A stretch of DNA of 64,000 nucleotides from NCBI RefSeq assembly GCF_946222985.1, contig NZ_CAMIFY010000007.1:1-64000 (forward strand), given 5' to 3'. The notes beneath the pieces are model-generated. The model saw nothing but the letters and a program-made list of their open reading frames with translations, made no database searches and was not told where the DNA came from. The position numbers and the translations under genes were made by a program. Below, piece by piece: positions 1 through 9,381 of this stretch. The stretch's first letter is position 1. Each line of letters begins with the position of its first letter. Source of the DNA: an uncultured Corynebacterium sp. (GTDB lineage: Bacteria > Actinomycetota > Actinomycetes > Mycobacteriales > Mycobacteriaceae).

Positions 1-302
1 ACGGCGGGCCGCCCGGCGGCGGCAATGTCGGAGGGCAGGGTCGGCCCGGGCAGGGCGGGCCCATGCAGGGCCAGCAGGGCCGACCGGGTCCGCAGGGACA
101 GCCGGGACCGGGCCAGTCGGGCCAGCCGGGTCAACCGGCCCAGCAGGGCGCGGCGCCGTCCGGCCCGGCCGAAGACGGCTTCGACGACGAGGAACGCGAA
201 CTGCTCGACGCCGCGATGACGCCCGGCGAGCTCGACCATCGCGACCAGAAGGAAGTCGTGATGGAACTGCTCGCCCGCGAACTCGGCGCGAAACCGCTGT
301 AG
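1..302 (+). CDS. dnaX: DNA polymerase III gamma/tau subunit, C-terminal end (partial)
   Basis: The reading frame is open from position 3 and ends at TAG 300-302, so only about the last 100 residues are present. They consist of a Gly/Pro/Gln-rich linker followed by an acidic tail ([11 protein letters not shown], then [22 protein letters not shown] split across the end). This tail is what I recall at the end of corynebacterial DnaX, the clamp-loader subunit of the replisome. The genes after it are ybaB and recR, which is the usual dnaX-ybaB-recR order. The ATPase domain lies outside the window, so the call rests on the tail and the neighbours. Confidence 0.75.
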   Translation, partial: GGPPGGGNVGGQGRPGQGGPMQGQQGRPGPQGQPGPGQSGQPGQPAQQGAAPSGPAEDGFDDEERELLDAAMTPGELDHRDQKEVVMELLARELGAKPL

Positions 303-408
303 ACGCCTGCCGGGGCGGATCCGGGGTCGCCGCTACAATCGGCGGCGACCCACGCGGAGGGGATCCGCGAACGATTATCGACGAACCCCCAACGAAGAAG
401 GACATCTC

Positions 409-744
409 ATGACCCAGCCCGACATGAACGCCATCCTCGCCCAGGCCCAGCAGATGCAGGCCCAGCTGGAGGCCGCGCAGGCCGAGATCGTCGCCACCGA
501 CGTCGTCGGCGAAGCCGGCAACGGCCTGGTCAAGGTCACCATGCGCGGTTCCGGCGAGGTCACCGACATCGCCCTCGACCCGCAGGTCGTCGACCCCGAG
601 GACGTCGACGGTCTCCAGGACCTCATCCTCGGCGCCTTCGGCGACGCCACCAAGAAGGTCCAGGACCTGGCGGAAGAGAAGATGGGTCCGCTGTCGCAGG
701 GCTTCGGCGGCCTGGGCGAGGGCCAGTCCGGCCTCGGCTTCTAG
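409..744 (+). CDS. ybaB: YbaB/EbfC family nucleoid-associated protein
   Basis: A protein of 111 residues that binds DNA as a dimer and is thought to act with RecR or in nucleoid organisation. It opens with a Gln/Ala-rich helix ([18 protein letters not shown], residues 9-26), followed by the family core [22 protein letters not shown] and the helix [14 protein letters not shown]. The tail is Gly-rich. The ATG is preceded by GAAGAAGGA at a suitable distance. It sits between dnaX and recR, 14 bases ahead of the recR start, so all three are probably cotranscribed. Confidence 0.93.
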   Translation: MTQPDMNAILAQAQQMQAQLEAAQAEIVATDVVGEAGNGLVKVTMRGSGEVTDIALDPQVVDPEDVDGLQDLILGAFGDATKKVQDLAEEKMGPLSQGFGGLGEGQSGLGF

Positions 745-758
745 GTCGGCCACCCACC

Positions 759-1445
<687 letters not shown>

Positions 1446-1511
1446 GCCGGCGCCACCCGCGGGTTCGCGCCCCGCGTCAGGCGCCGTTGGCAACCAACCG
1501 GGACGCCGCGC

Positions 1512-2279
1512 CTAGATCCCCATCCACTCCGGCCGCGACTCGTGGGCGTGGCGGTAGTAGTCGGCGTGCACCAGGTCGGACGCCGCCGCCCGATCGACGA
1601 TGACGGTGGCGTGCGGGTGCAGCTGCAGCACCGACGCCGGGCACGACGCCGACACCGGGCCCTCCGCAAGTGCCGCGACCGCCTCGGCCTTGGCCTCCCC
1701 GGTCGCCAGCAGCACCAGGTGACGGGCACGGCCGATCGTGGCCAGGCCCTGGGTGACGGCGTGCCGGGGGACGTCGTCGGCAGAGTCGAAGAAGCGGGCG
1801 TTGTCGGCGATCGTCTGCGGGTGCAGCGTCGTCACGCGGGTGGTCGAGGCCAGGGAACTGCCCGGTTCGTTGAACCCGATGTGCCCGTCGCGGCCGACGC
1901 CGAGCAGTTGGACGTCGATGCCGCCGGCCTCGGCGATGGCGTCGTCGTACTCCGCGGCGCGTCGCGGCTCCAGACCGTTGGGCGAGACGACGAGCGCGTC
2001 ATCGAGGTCGACGTGCGAGGTCAACAGCCGCCGGATCGTCGCGTGATAGCTGCGGGGGTCGTCGGGGCCGAGGCCGACGTACTCGTCGAGCAGGAACGCC
2101 CGGCACCCGGCGAAGGACAGCCCCTCCTCGCGGTGTCGGCGCACGAGTTCGCGGTAGGCGCCGACGGGCGTGGACCCCGTCGCCAAGCCGAGCGTCGCGC
2201 CGCGGCGGACGTGGCGGGCCACGACGTCCGCGGCGAGGACCCCGACGTCGGCGGCGGAGTCGAGGATGATGATGTCCAT
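1512..2279 (-). CDS. nagB: Glucosamine-6-phosphate deaminase
   Basis: This enzyme of 255 residues converts glucosamine-6-phosphate to fructose-6-phosphate and ammonia in the cytoplasm. Family motifs are all visible: the phosphate-binding LGLATGSTPVGAY, FLLDEYVGL with the catalytic Asp, and GVGRDGHIGFNEPG with the ring-opening His. The start at 2279 (MDIIILDS) is preferred over the upstream in-frame ATG at 2300, which lies inside nagA. The gene begins one base past the nagA stop, so the two are translationally coupled and form the last two genes of the EIIC-nagA-nagB transcript. Confidence 0.95.
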   Translation of the reverse strand: MDIIILDSAADVGVLAADVVARHVRRGATLGLATGSTPVGAYRELVRRHREEGLSFAGCRAFLLDEYVGLGPDDPRSYHATIRRLLTSHVDLDDALVVSPNGLEPRRAAEYDDAIAEAGGIDVQLLGVGRDGHIGFNEPGSSLASTTRVTTLHPQTIADNARFFDSADDVPRHAVTQGLATIGRARHLVLLATGEAKAEAVAALAEGPVSASCPASVLQLHPHATVIVDRAAASDLVHADYYRHAHESRPEWMGI

Positions 2280-2280
2280 G

Positions 2281-3507
2281 TCAGGCCTTCTGCGCGGCAC
2301 CTGCGACGATCACGGTGCGGGGAGTCAGTGCCCCGGTGGGGGTGTCGCTGCAAACTAGCAGATCAGCGCGCTTTCCGACGGTTATGGCCCCCCGGTCGGG
2401 AAACCCCGCCGCTCGGGCCCCGGTCGTGGCGGCCATCCGGGCGACGTCGGCGAGGTCGACGCCGCGGGCGCGGAGCCGGTTGACCTGGTCGAGGATCGTC
2501 GAGGTGCCGCCGGCGATGGCGCCGGGTTCGCCGTCGTCGGTGCGCAGTCGGGCGACGCCATCGGCGACGACGACGGGCAACCGGCCGAGGACGTAGTCGC
2601 CGTCGGGCATGCCGGCGGCGGCCATCGCGTCGGAGACCAGGGCGATGCCGTCGGGTCCGACGGTGGCGCGAACGAGGTCGACGATCGCGTCGGACAGGTG
2701 CACGCCGTCGGCGATGAGCTCGACGGTGGCGTCGCCGTCGACGGCGGCGGCCAGCAGCGCGGCGGCCGCACCCGGGTCGCGGTGGTGGATCCGGGGCATG
2801 GCGTTGAACAGGTGCGTCGCCGTGACGGGCACTCCGCGGTCGACGGCGGCGGCGATGGCCGCGGCGGTGGCGGCGTAGTCGGCGTCGGTGTGGCCGAGGG
2901 AGGCGACGATCCCGTGGTCGGCGCAGACGTCGAGCAGTTCGTCGAGGCGCGCGGTCTCCGGCGCCAGGGTGATGGTGCGCATGTGGCCGCGCGCGGCGGC
3001 GAGGATGGGTTCGAGCACCGCGGGGTCTCCCGGCACGATCGCCGCGGGATCCTGCGCGCCGCACCGGCAGGCGTTGAGGAAGGGCCCCTCCAGGTGGATG
3101 CCGTCGATGATCCCGTTGTCGGCGACGTCGGCGAGCACCGCCACCTGCCGCGCGAGCACGTCGGGTGCGGCCGACACCGTCGAGGCCAGCAGCGTCGTGG
3201 TGCCGTGGCGACGGTGGTGACCGGCGGCGATGGCGCAGCCCGCGGCGTCGGAGCCGGGGAACTCGTGCCCGAGCGCACCGTGGTCATGGACGTCGATGAG
3301 GCCGGGCAGCACCAACGGCGCCGCGGCGTCGTCGGCCGCCGCGATGCTTTGCGACGTCGACTCATCACCCGTGACCGCGCGCACCTCGGTGATGACGCCG
3401 TCGGCCCAGGAGACCACCGCGTCATCGAGCACCCCGTCCGGGGTGACGATGCGACCACGGAGGAAACCGGAGGCGGGGTCGGCGCAGGCGTCGTCAAGCG
3501 ATTTCAT
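2281..3507 (-). CDS. nagA: N-acetylglucosamine-6-phosphate deacetylase
   Basis: NagA (408 aa) removes the acetyl group from GlcNAc-6-P, feeding NagB. The amidohydrolase metal-site motifs are in order: LPGLIDVHDHGALGHE, GIHLEGPFLN with the metal Glu, THLFNAMPRIHHRDPG, and LVSDAMAAAG with the catalytic Asp. It follows the EIIC gene by 4 bases and precedes nagB by one base. The N-terminus (MKSLDDACAD) contains one copy of the recurring GCTTGACGACG word, which uses the rare CTT codon, and a GCTTTGCGACG copy lies further in. Confidence 0.95.
   Translation of the reverse strand: MKSLDDACADPASGFLRGRIVTPDGVLDDAVVSWADGVITEVRAVTGDESTSQSIAAADDAAAPLVLPGLIDVHDHGALGHEFPGSDAAGCAIAAGHHRRHGTTTLLASTVSAAPDVLARQVAVLADVADNGIIDGIHLEGPFLNACRCGAQDPAAIVPGDPAVLEPILAAARGHMRTITLAPETARLDELLDVCADHGIVASLGHTDADYAATAAAIAAAVDRGVPVTATHLFNAMPRIHHRDPGAAAALLAAAVDGDATVELIADGVHLSDAIVDLVRATVGPDGIALVSDAMAAAGMPDGDYVLGRLPVVVADGVARLRTDDGEPGAIAGGTSTILDQVNRLRARGVDLADVARMAATTGARAAGFPDRGAITVGKRADLLVCSDTPTGALTPRTVIVAGAAQKA
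3346..3356 (+). repeat. GCTTTGCGACG word
   Basis: Inside nagA, antisense; read in the gene as the codons of TSQS. Confidence 0.9.
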
Positions 3508-3511
3508 GGCG

Positions 3512-4744
3512 CTACTTCTCTTCCACGGCCGGGTGCGCGCTGGCCGCCTCGGGGACCGGATCCTGCTCGGGATCGCGGCCCGGGGTCTTCAGGTCCAACT
3601 TGACGATCATCACGCGGAACAGCACGTAGTAGATGACCGCGTAGACCGCGCCCGCGGCCAGGATCGCCCACGGTTTCTCCGCGATGCCGAGGTTGAGCAG
3701 GAAGTCGAGGGCGCCGGCGGAGAAGCCGAAACCGTCGCGGGCCCCGACGAAGTTCATCACCGCCAACGACGACCCCGTCAGCACCGCGTGGGCGAGGTAG
3801 AGCGGCCAGGCCAGGAACATGAACGCGAACTCCAGCGGCTCCGTGATGCCGGTGAGGAACGCCGTCAGCGCCAGCGAGGCCATCGCGCCGCCGGTGATCT
3901 TCTTCTGGGCCGGTCGCGCCGTGTGGTACATCGCCAGGGCCGCGGCGGGCAGGGCGAACATCATGATGGGGAAGAAGCCCGTCATGAACGCGCCGGCGGT
4001 GGGATCACCGGCGAGGAACCGGGCGATGTCGCCGTGGACGACGCCGGAGGCGCCCTCGAAGGAGCCGACCATGAACCACGGCACGAAGTTGATCAGATGG
4101 TGCAGGCCCAGCGGGATGAGCAGGCGGTTGACCGTGCCGTAGACGAAGCCGCCGCCGACCGTGTGGTCGGAGATCACGTCGCCGAACCAGGTCAGGCCCT
4201 GGTTGAACCAGGGGTAGACGAGCACCATCGGCACCGCGATGACCACCGCGGCGAAGCCGACGACGATGGGCACGAACCGGCGGCCGTTGAAGAATCCCAG
4301 GTACTCCGGCAGGCGGATGCGGTGGTAGCGCTGCCACAGCATCGCCGAGACCAGGCCGATGATCAGGCCGGCGAGCACGCCGTAGTTGATCATCAGCTGG
4401 TCGCCGTTTTGATCGACCTCCCCGTCGAGCACCATCGGCGACAGCGCGTCGAAGACGCCGGTGAGCACCAGGTAACCGACGGCGGCGGCCAGGGCCGTCG
4501 ACCCGTCGGCCTTCTTCGCCCAGCCGATGGCCACGCCGACGGCGAACAGCAGCGGCAGATTGTCGAACAGGGCGCCGCCGCCGGCGGCGAGGATGGCCGC
4601 CAGCCAGTCGAGGACGACGACGTCGTCCCACCGGCCCAGCATGTCGTCCTGGCCCAGGCGCAGCAGCAGCGCCGCCGCGGGCAGCACCGCGATGGGCAGC
4701 ATCAGGCTGCGGCCGAGTTTCTGCAGGTTCTTCATCGCCGACAT
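3512..4744 (-). CDS. PTS system EIIC component, probably N-acetylglucosamine
   Basis: A membrane permease of 410 residues of the glucose/GlcNAc family of phosphotransferase systems. It carries about ten hydrophobic segments and the family signature GITEPLEFAFMF. It lacks fused EIIB and EIIA domains, which are encoded separately and divergently at 4992-5677. ATG 4744 (MSAMKNLQKLGRSLMLPIAVLP) follows GAGGAGAGG, the best Shine-Dalgarno here; the open frame runs further upstream but through the promoter region. GlcNAc as substrate is inferred from nagA and nagB immediately downstream; glucosamine or glucose cannot be excluded. Confidence 0.88.
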   Translation of the reverse strand: MSAMKNLQKLGRSLMLPIAVLPAAALLLRLGQDDMLGRWDDVVVLDWLAAILAAGGGALFDNLPLLFAVGVAIGWAKKADGSTALAAAVGYLVLTGVFDALSPMVLDGEVDQNGDQLMINYGVLAGLIIGLVSAMLWQRYHRIRLPEYLGFFNGRRFVPIVVGFAAVVIAVPMVLVYPWFNQGLTWFGDVISDHTVGGGFVYGTVNRLLIPLGLHHLINFVPWFMVGSFEGASGVVHGDIARFLAGDPTAGAFMTGFFPIMMFALPAAALAMYHTARPAQKKITGGAMASLALTAFLTGITEPLEFAFMFLAWPLYLAHAVLTGSSLAVMNFVGARDGFGFSAGALDFLLNLGIAEKPWAILAAGAVYAVIYYVLFRVMIVKLDLKTPGRDPEQDPVPEAASAHPAVEEK

Positions 4745-4823
4745 GGCCGGCCCCTCTCCTCGGTCCGTCGGCCGGGGGAGGTCCCGGCGATTCGGATTCC
4801 AGTGTGCGCCCACCAGTGTACCC

Positions 4824-4842
4824 TGGTTGTCATTACCAACCA
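4824..4842. promoter_or_regulatory. Probable GntR (NagR-like) operator between the divergent PTS genes
   Basis: Sequence TGGTTGTCATTACCAACCA: perfect 6-base inverted arms around a 7-base centre. Its inner 12 bases, TTGTCATTACCA (4827-4838), recur in reverse orientation at 6554-6565 just ahead of the gntR gene. It lies in the only intergenic region shared by EIIC and EIIB, so one bound repressor could control both directions. Confidence 0.6.
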
Positions 4843-4991
4843 TGACCAATAATTCACATCTCGGGATCGGGTTCCGCGATCGATCCCGGGAGCGTCCCGC
4901 CCGCCTGTACGGTGGGCCGTGACGCGAGAGGATCGTCCGGACGACGTCGGCTCGGGCGCCGACCGGATGGCCGCATTCCAGGAGGAACATC

Positions 4992-5228
4992 ATGGCCAAG
5001 ATCAACGTCGACGGCATCGTCGCGGGGCTCGGCGGGGCGGACAACATCGACGAGGTCGAAGGCTGCATCACGCGCCTGCGCACCGTCGTCGTCGATCCGT
5101 CCCTGGTGGACAAGGACGCCCTTGCCCTGGCCGGCGCGATGGGGGTGGTGGCCACCGGCGACGTCGTCCAGGTCGTCGTCGGGCCCGAGGCCGAGCTCAT
5201 CGCGGAGGACATCGGGGATCTTCAGTGA
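4992..5228 (+). CDS. PTS system EIIB component
   Basis: A free-standing EIIB domain of 78 residues that passes phosphate from EIIA to the incoming sugar. The phosphorylated Cys is C25 in EGCITRLR, the standard glucose-family EIIB active site. The start follows a near-perfect AGGAGGA. In most glucose-type systems this domain is fused to EIIC; here it is a separate gene transcribed away from EIIC, and its stop overlaps the GTG of the EIIA gene. Confidence 0.9.
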   Translation: MAKINVDGIVAGLGGADNIDEVEGCITRLRTVVVDPSLVDKDALALAGAMGVVATGDVVQVVVGPEAELIAEDIGDLQ

Positions 5229-5677
5229 CCGCCGTGATCGCGCCGATCACCGGCACCGTGGCGGCGTTGTCGGAGGTGCCCGACGACGTCTTCGCCGCGG
5301 GCATGGTCGGCGCCGGCGTGGCCGTCGTCCCGCGCGGTGAGGGCACGGTTCCCGTCGCCGCGCCGGTGGCCGGGAAGATCCTGCGGATCATGCCCCACGC
5401 GATGGTCATCATCACCCCCGAAAACCGCGGCGTGCTCACGCACGTCGGCATCGGCACCGTGCACATGAAGGGCGAGGGTTTCACCGTCCACGCCGCCAAG
5501 GGCGACCGCGTCGAAGCCGGCGACGTCGTCATCACCGCCGACATGACGGCCGTGCGCGCCGCCGGCCACGATCCCGCCTGCCCCGTGCTGGTGATGGAGT
5601 CGCGCGCCGAGGACATCGCCGACGTCGCCGAGATCGGCGCGGAGGTCTCCATCGGGGATCCGCTGTTCCGGATTTGA
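5225..5677 (+). CDS. PTS system EIIA component, glucose type
   Basis: EIIA (150 aa) receives phosphate from HPr and donates it to EIIB. The active-site His is H73 in LTHVGIGTV, with the supporting H58 in MPHAMVI; the beta-sandwich framework (APVAGKI, KGDRVEAGD, DPACPVLV) is intact. GTG 5225 overlaps the EIIB stop as GTGA, which decides the start. The gene runs toward the gntR gene, with only about 44 bases between their stops. Confidence 0.92.
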   Translation: MTAVIAPITGTVAALSEVPDDVFAAGMVGAGVAVVPRGEGTVPVAAPVAGKILRIMPHAMVIITPENRGVLTHVGIGTVHMKGEGFTVHAAKGDRVEAGDVVITADMTAVRAAGHDPACPVLVMESRAEDIADVAEIGAEVSIGDPLFRI

Positions 5678-5721
5678 GGTGGGGCGGCCAATCCGCCTGA
5701 ACTGAAGCGGCGCAGGCTCTG

Positions 5722-6537
5722 CTAACCGGTGTCGCGCAGGTGCATCCGCAGCGTGTAGCGGTCCGGCCGGTATGTCGAGGTGCACACCTCCACCGGGCGG
5801 CCGCGACTGAAGGCCATGCGCCGGATGCGCAGCACCGGGTCGCCGATGCCCAGACCCAGCGCTCGGCCGACGTCGGCGGTGGCGGCGGCCGCCGTGCAGG
5901 TCTGCTCGGCTTCGTCGATGGGCAGGTCGTATTCCGACGTCAGGATCGAGTACACCGACTTGTGCACGGCCCGGTCGAGCAGGTCGGGCGCGAGATCGGC
6001 GCTGTACCAGGCGTCGTCGACCGAATAGGGCAGCCCGTCGCCGAGACGCACGCGGGTGAGGTGGATCTGCCGGCCGTCGCCGAGGAACTCCGCCACCGAC
6101 TCCGGGGGCTCGGCGACCTCGGAGACGAGGATCATCGCCGACGGTTCGGCGCCCTTCTGCTTCATCTCCGCGGTGAAGCTGGCCAGGTGCAGGTCGGAAC
6201 GCAGGGGCCGGTGGGCGACGAAGGTGCCCTTGCCGCGGAAACTCTCCACCGTGCCGTCGCGCACCATGTCGCCGATCGCGCGGCGCACCGTGATGCGACT
6301 GACCCCGAAGACCTCTTCGAGGATCCGCTCGCTGGGCAGGGCGTCGCCCGGCCGCAGATCCTCGTGGCAGACCTCCGTCAAAATCGACTTGAGCTGCGCG
6401 TGCTTGGGCGTCGGCCCGTGCTCGATGCTGTGCCGCGACAACAGTGCGAGAGTGCGCTGCTCGGGCGTGGCCGCCGGCGTCGGGCCCGAAGATTCCGCCG
6501 AGCCTGGCACCGGGGCTGGATCTGCGGAAGGGGTCAT
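5722..6537 (-). CDS. GntR/HutC-family regulator of the amino-sugar genes
   Basis: A regulator of 271 residues. After a low-complexity N-terminus of about 40 residues comes a winged helix (roughly 40-110) with PSERILEEVFGVSRITVRRAIGDM as its recognition region, here given as PSERILEE and VSRITVRRAIG, and then a UTRA effector domain (about 130-265). UTRA repressors of this type usually sense sugar phosphates such as GlcNAc-6-P or GlcN-6-P. Location next to the split PTS and nagAB suggests it controls them, and a shared 12-base site upstream of itself suggests autoregulation. Substrate and direction of control are inferred. Confidence 0.88.
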   Translation of the reverse strand: MTPSADPAPVPGSAESSGPTPAATPEQRTLALLSRHSIEHGPTPKHAQLKSILTEVCHEDLRPGDALPSERILEEVFGVSRITVRRAIGDMVRDGTVESFRGKGTFVAHRPLRSDLHLASFTAEMKQKGAEPSAMILVSEVAEPPESVAEFLGDGRQIHLTRVRLGDGLPYSVDDAWYSADLAPDLLDRAVHKSVYSILTSEYDLPIDEAEQTCTAAAATADVGRALGLGIGDPVLRIRRMAFSRGRPVEVCTSTYRPDRYTLRMHLRDTG

Positions 6538-6553
6538 GATCCCAGTATACGAG

Positions 6554-6565
6554 TGGTAATGACAA
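6554..6565. promoter_or_regulatory. Second copy of the putative NagR-like site, ahead of gntR
   Basis: TGGTAATGACAA is the exact reverse complement of the centre of the 4824-4842 operator. It lies 17 bases upstream of the gntR ATG and overlaps the likely promoter (CAGTATACGAG). Confidence 0.55.
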
Positions 6566-6684
6566 GTGTCCGGGCCAACGGTGAGGTCCTGGTCTCACGG
6601 GGGTATGGCATGCGTCACGATCGGGTCGGTCGGGCCATCATTTCCGCAGTGCATGGGCTCGCCGCGATCGTCGCGGCGAACGCG

Positions 6685-7404
6685 TCATGGGAGGCCTGTG
6701 GCCAATTTGACGGCGATGCCTATCATGACCAGACCGGTGAGGGCGTCGATGATCGTCCACGTCATGGGACGCGCCAGACGACGGCTGAAGGCGCGGGCGC
6801 CGATGGCCAGCGTCCCGAACCACGCCGCCGAGGCGATGATGGCACCGGCGGTGAACAGCCACCGCTGCTCGCCGTAGGATGCCGCGACGGATCCGACCAG
6901 CACGACGGTGTCGAGGTAGGCGTGCGGGTTGAGCCACGTCACCGCGGCGATGCCGGCGAGGGCGCCGGTCAACGTCCGCGCGACGTTGCCCGCGGGCAGC
7001 AGGGCGTCGTCAGTCGAGGCGTCGTCAGGCACATCGGCGCTCGTTCCGCCCTCGGCGGCCCCGGCGGCCCCGGCGCCCCCGGCACCACCCGAGTTCGGAG
7101 CCACGGAGGCGCGGGCCCGGGGCCGCGATCGCCACGCCGAGCGCAGCGACATCGCGCCGTAGGTCACCAGGAACGCGATGCCCAGCAGCGTCACCGCCGT
7201 GAGCACCCGCGGGTGGGCCTGCAGCGCGGCGCCGAACCCGGCGGTGCCCAGCGACATCAGGATCGCGTCGGAGGCGATGCAGAACAGCGCCACCGCGGCG
7301 ACGTGGCTGCGGGCGATGCCGTGGCGCAGCACCATGGCGTTTTGGGCGCCGATCGCCGCGATGAGCGAGATCGACACCAAAAAGCCCGAGATGATCGTGT
7401 TCAC
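6685..7404 (-). CDS. LysE/ArgO family amino acid exporter
   Basis: A membrane protein of 239 residues with six predicted hydrophobic segments. The first matches the LysE opening (SLIAAIGAQNAMVLRHGIAR), and the second half carries TWLNPHAYLDTVVLVGS, the conserved Asn-Pro segment. A linker of about 40 Gly/Ala/Asp-rich residues separates the halves, longer than in the C. glutamicum lysine exporter but in the usual place. No LysG-type regulator is next to it, so substrate specificity (Lys, Arg or other) is open. The gene follows the DUF418 gene by 10 bases and is probably cotranscribed with it. Confidence 0.88.
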   Translation of the reverse strand: MNTIISGFLVSISLIAAIGAQNAMVLRHGIARSHVAAVALFCIASDAILMSLGTAGFGAALQAHPRVLTAVTLLGIAFLVTYGAMSLRSAWRSRPRARASVAPNSGGAGGAGAAGAAEGGTSADVPDDASTDDALLPAGNVARTLTGALAGIAAVTWLNPHAYLDTVVLVGSVAASYGEQRWLFTAGAIIASAAWFGTLAIGARAFSRRLARPMTWTIIDALTGLVMIGIAVKLATGLP

Positions 7405-7414
7405 CTCGCCGATG

Positions 7415-8443
7415 CTAGTGGCCGGCCCACGACACCTTGCGCCAGACCCATTCCAGCGGCCCCTGGCGGGCGACGGACAGCCACGCCACCGAGAACAGCC
7501 ACTGGACCACGAGGATTCCGGCGACGACGGCCATCGCCCCGGCCCACGACGACGGCGAATCGTCGACGACGCCGAACAGCGGCAGCGCGTCGCGCACGAC
7601 GACGAACAGCACGGTCGCCCCGACGTAGTTGGTCAGGGACATGCGTCCCATCGGCGTCAGCACGAAGGCGACGGCCGCCCGCAGTGGCGTGGACATGAGG
7701 AACGCCACGAACGCCATGTACGTCACGGCCATCAGCGCGCCGGCGACGGCGCTGGAGGCGGAGAACCCGGGGGCGGTCTGGTCGGTGTTCTGCCACCACA
7801 GTACGGCGGCCGACAGCGGCGCGGCGATGAGCAGGGTCAGCGCGTTGACGCGGATGTCGGAGTCGATGAGGCGGGGGACGTCGTAGAGCGTCAGCGCCAG
7901 GCCCAGCAGGAACAGGCCCGGGATGGTGATGATGCCGCCGCCGGGGATCAGCGCGATGATGAACAGGATCGCGCCGCCGATCGCCGAGGCCGGGGCGAGG
8001 TAGCGCGTGGGCAGGAACGTCGCGGGGATCAGGCCGAGCAGCGCGGCGGCGGCGTAGGGCGCCAGCGCTTCGCCGGGCTGCGGGATCTGGTGCGCGACGC
8101 CGAGGGCGAGGAGGAAGCCGAAGCGCTGCACGAGCATCAGGCGCGGCCGTTCGGTCCGCGTGCGCGCCGAGCGCCACAGCAGGCCGAAACCGACGCCGAA
8201 CAGCAGCGAGAAGATCGGGAAGAAGCGCTGCTGGACGAACATGTCCAGCAGGTCGCGCACGTGGTTCGGCCCGTAGTCGGGGTCGATCATCAGATGCCAG
8301 ATCGACGGTGCGTTGACGAACGCGATGCCGCACACGGCCAGGCCGCGGATCGCGTCGAGGGTGTCGAGTCGGCCCGGTGGGGTCGTGCTTTGCGACGTCG
8401 CCGTCGACGTCGTGCGCTCGTTCGGCGCGGAGGAGATGTTCAT
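7415..8443 (-). CDS. DUF418 domain-containing membrane protein
   Basis: A protein of 342 residues with about ten hydrophobic segments. It has the DUF418 opening LDTLDAIRGLAVCGIAFVNAP and the C-terminal family region with GRMSLTNYVGATVLF. Function of the family is unknown, though it resembles acyltransferase-3 type membrane proteins. ATG 8443 is preferred to ATG 8452 because GGAGG lies 9 bases before the former but directly abuts the latter. Residues near the N-terminus (TSQSTTPP) are encoded by one copy of the recurring 11-base word. Confidence 0.85.
   Translation of the reverse strand: MNISSAPNERTTSTATSQSTTPPGRLDTLDAIRGLAVCGIAFVNAPSIWHLMIDPDYGPNHVRDLLDMFVQQRFFPIFSLLFGVGFGLLWRSARTRTERPRLMLVQRFGFLLALGVAHQIPQPGEALAPYAAAALLGLIPATFLPTRYLAPASAIGGAILFIIALIPGGGIITIPGLFLLGLALTLYDVPRLIDSDIRVNALTLLIAAPLSAAVLWWQNTDQTAPGFSASSAVAGALMAVTYMAFVAFLMSTPLRAAVAFVLTPMGRMSLTNYVGATVLFVVVRDALPLFGVVDDSPSSWAGAMAVVAGILVVQWLFSVAWLSVARQGPLEWVWRKVSWAGH
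8387..8397 (+). repeat. GCTTTGCGACG word
   Basis: Near the 5' end of the DUF418 gene, antisense; also encodes TSQS, in a non-conserved leader. Confidence 0.9.
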
Positions 8444-8553
8444 GATGCTCATCCTCCGCCGCCGCGGCCGCGCGGTAATCGGCCCGCGGGTTGATCTTCG
8501 CGGGCCGATCGGCCCGCCGGGCCATACGGTGGCATGACCCGGCGTCGGTCGGG

Positions 8554-9381
8554 TCAGCGTTCGCTCTTCGGCCGCGGCTTGGCGGCGATGCGCTCGGCGC
8601 GCAGGCGATCGATGACCGGCAGGTCCAGCGGCTCGAGGGAGGCGACGTCGACGCCCATTGCACGGGCCAGCAGCAGGTCCGCGAGCTCGGGATTGCGCGC
8701 CAGGGCGGGGCCGTGCAGGTACGTGCACACGATGCTGCCCTGCACCGCACCTTCGTCGCCGCCCGTCGCGGTCTCCGCCGCCTCGGCGGCGAGGCCCTCG
8801 CGCGGATCGGAGCCCGCGCTCAGCCGGCCGGGGGCGCGGCCCGGCTCGGGGCGCCGCTCGGGGCCCTCGTTGCCGATGCCGCGGATGACCCGGCCCAGGG
8901 GACGGGCGTCGGTGCCGAGTTCCGTGGCGCCCATGTGGTTTTCGAAGCCGGTCAGGACGGCGGACAGCTCGTCGGAAAGCGGCGCGGTGCGGATCTCGCC
9001 GATCGCCCGGGCCGGCAGCGACGACGTCCGGCAATCCACCAACCCCAGCCCCGCGACCTCCTTGCCGCCGGCCCGGAACGACTCGCCGAGGACCTGGAAG
9101 CCCGCGCAGATCGCCAGAATCGGACGGCCCGCCGCCGCCGCGCGCGACAGGCCGCCGTCGTTGGACAGGTGCTCGACGGCGATGGTCTGCGCGACGTCCT
9201 CGCCGCCGCCGATGGTGTAGACGTCCAGGCCCTCCGGCACCGGCTCACCCAGCTTGACCGGGGTGATCGACGCGTCGAAACCGCGGCGCCGCGCGCGCTC
9301 GCGCAGGACCAGGGCGTTGCCGTCGTCGCCGTACGTGCCCAGCACGTCGGGCAGGATCAGGCCGATGTTCAGGTCAGTCAT
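8554..9381 (-). CDS. gatD: Lipid II isoglutaminyl synthase, glutaminase subunit GatD
   Basis: A class I glutamine amidotransferase of the CobB/CobQ type (275 aa) that supplies ammonia to MurT for amidation of the D-Glu of lipid II. The nucleophile is C92 in AICAGFQVLGE and the partner His is in TYLHGP near the C-terminus. An Arg/Glu/Ala-rich insert of about 40 residues separates them. The start overlaps the murT stop by 8 bases, so the two are coupled. The pair was once annotated as cobyric acid synthase, which the MurT partner rules out. Confidence 0.92.
   Translation of the reverse strand: MTDLNIGLILPDVLGTYGDDGNALVLRERARRRGFDASITPVKLGEPVPEGLDVYTIGGGEDVAQTIAVEHLSNDGGLSRAAAAGRPILAICAGFQVLGESFRAGGKEVAGLGLVDCRTSSLPARAIGEIRTAPLSDELSAVLTGFENHMGATELGTDARPLGRVIRGIGNEGPERRPEPGRAPGRLSAGSDPREGLAAEAAETATGGDEGAVQGSIVCTYLHGPALARNPELADLLLARAMGVDVASLEPLDLPVIDRLRAERIAAKPRPKSER

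Noticed and set aside
2178..2188. GCTTGGCGACG, a possible fourth form of the recurring word
   Set aside because: It encodes the invariant ATGST loop region of NagB and this base composition is expected about 0.2 times by chance, so one copy is not notable.
3230..4852. 540-residue plus-strand open frame
   Set aside because: Antisense to the PTS EIIC gene; low-complexity Gln/Arg/His composition.
6661..6677. GCCGCGA-TCG-TCGCGGC hairpin after the LysE gene as a terminator
   Set aside because: Short stem and no T run; too common in this base composition.
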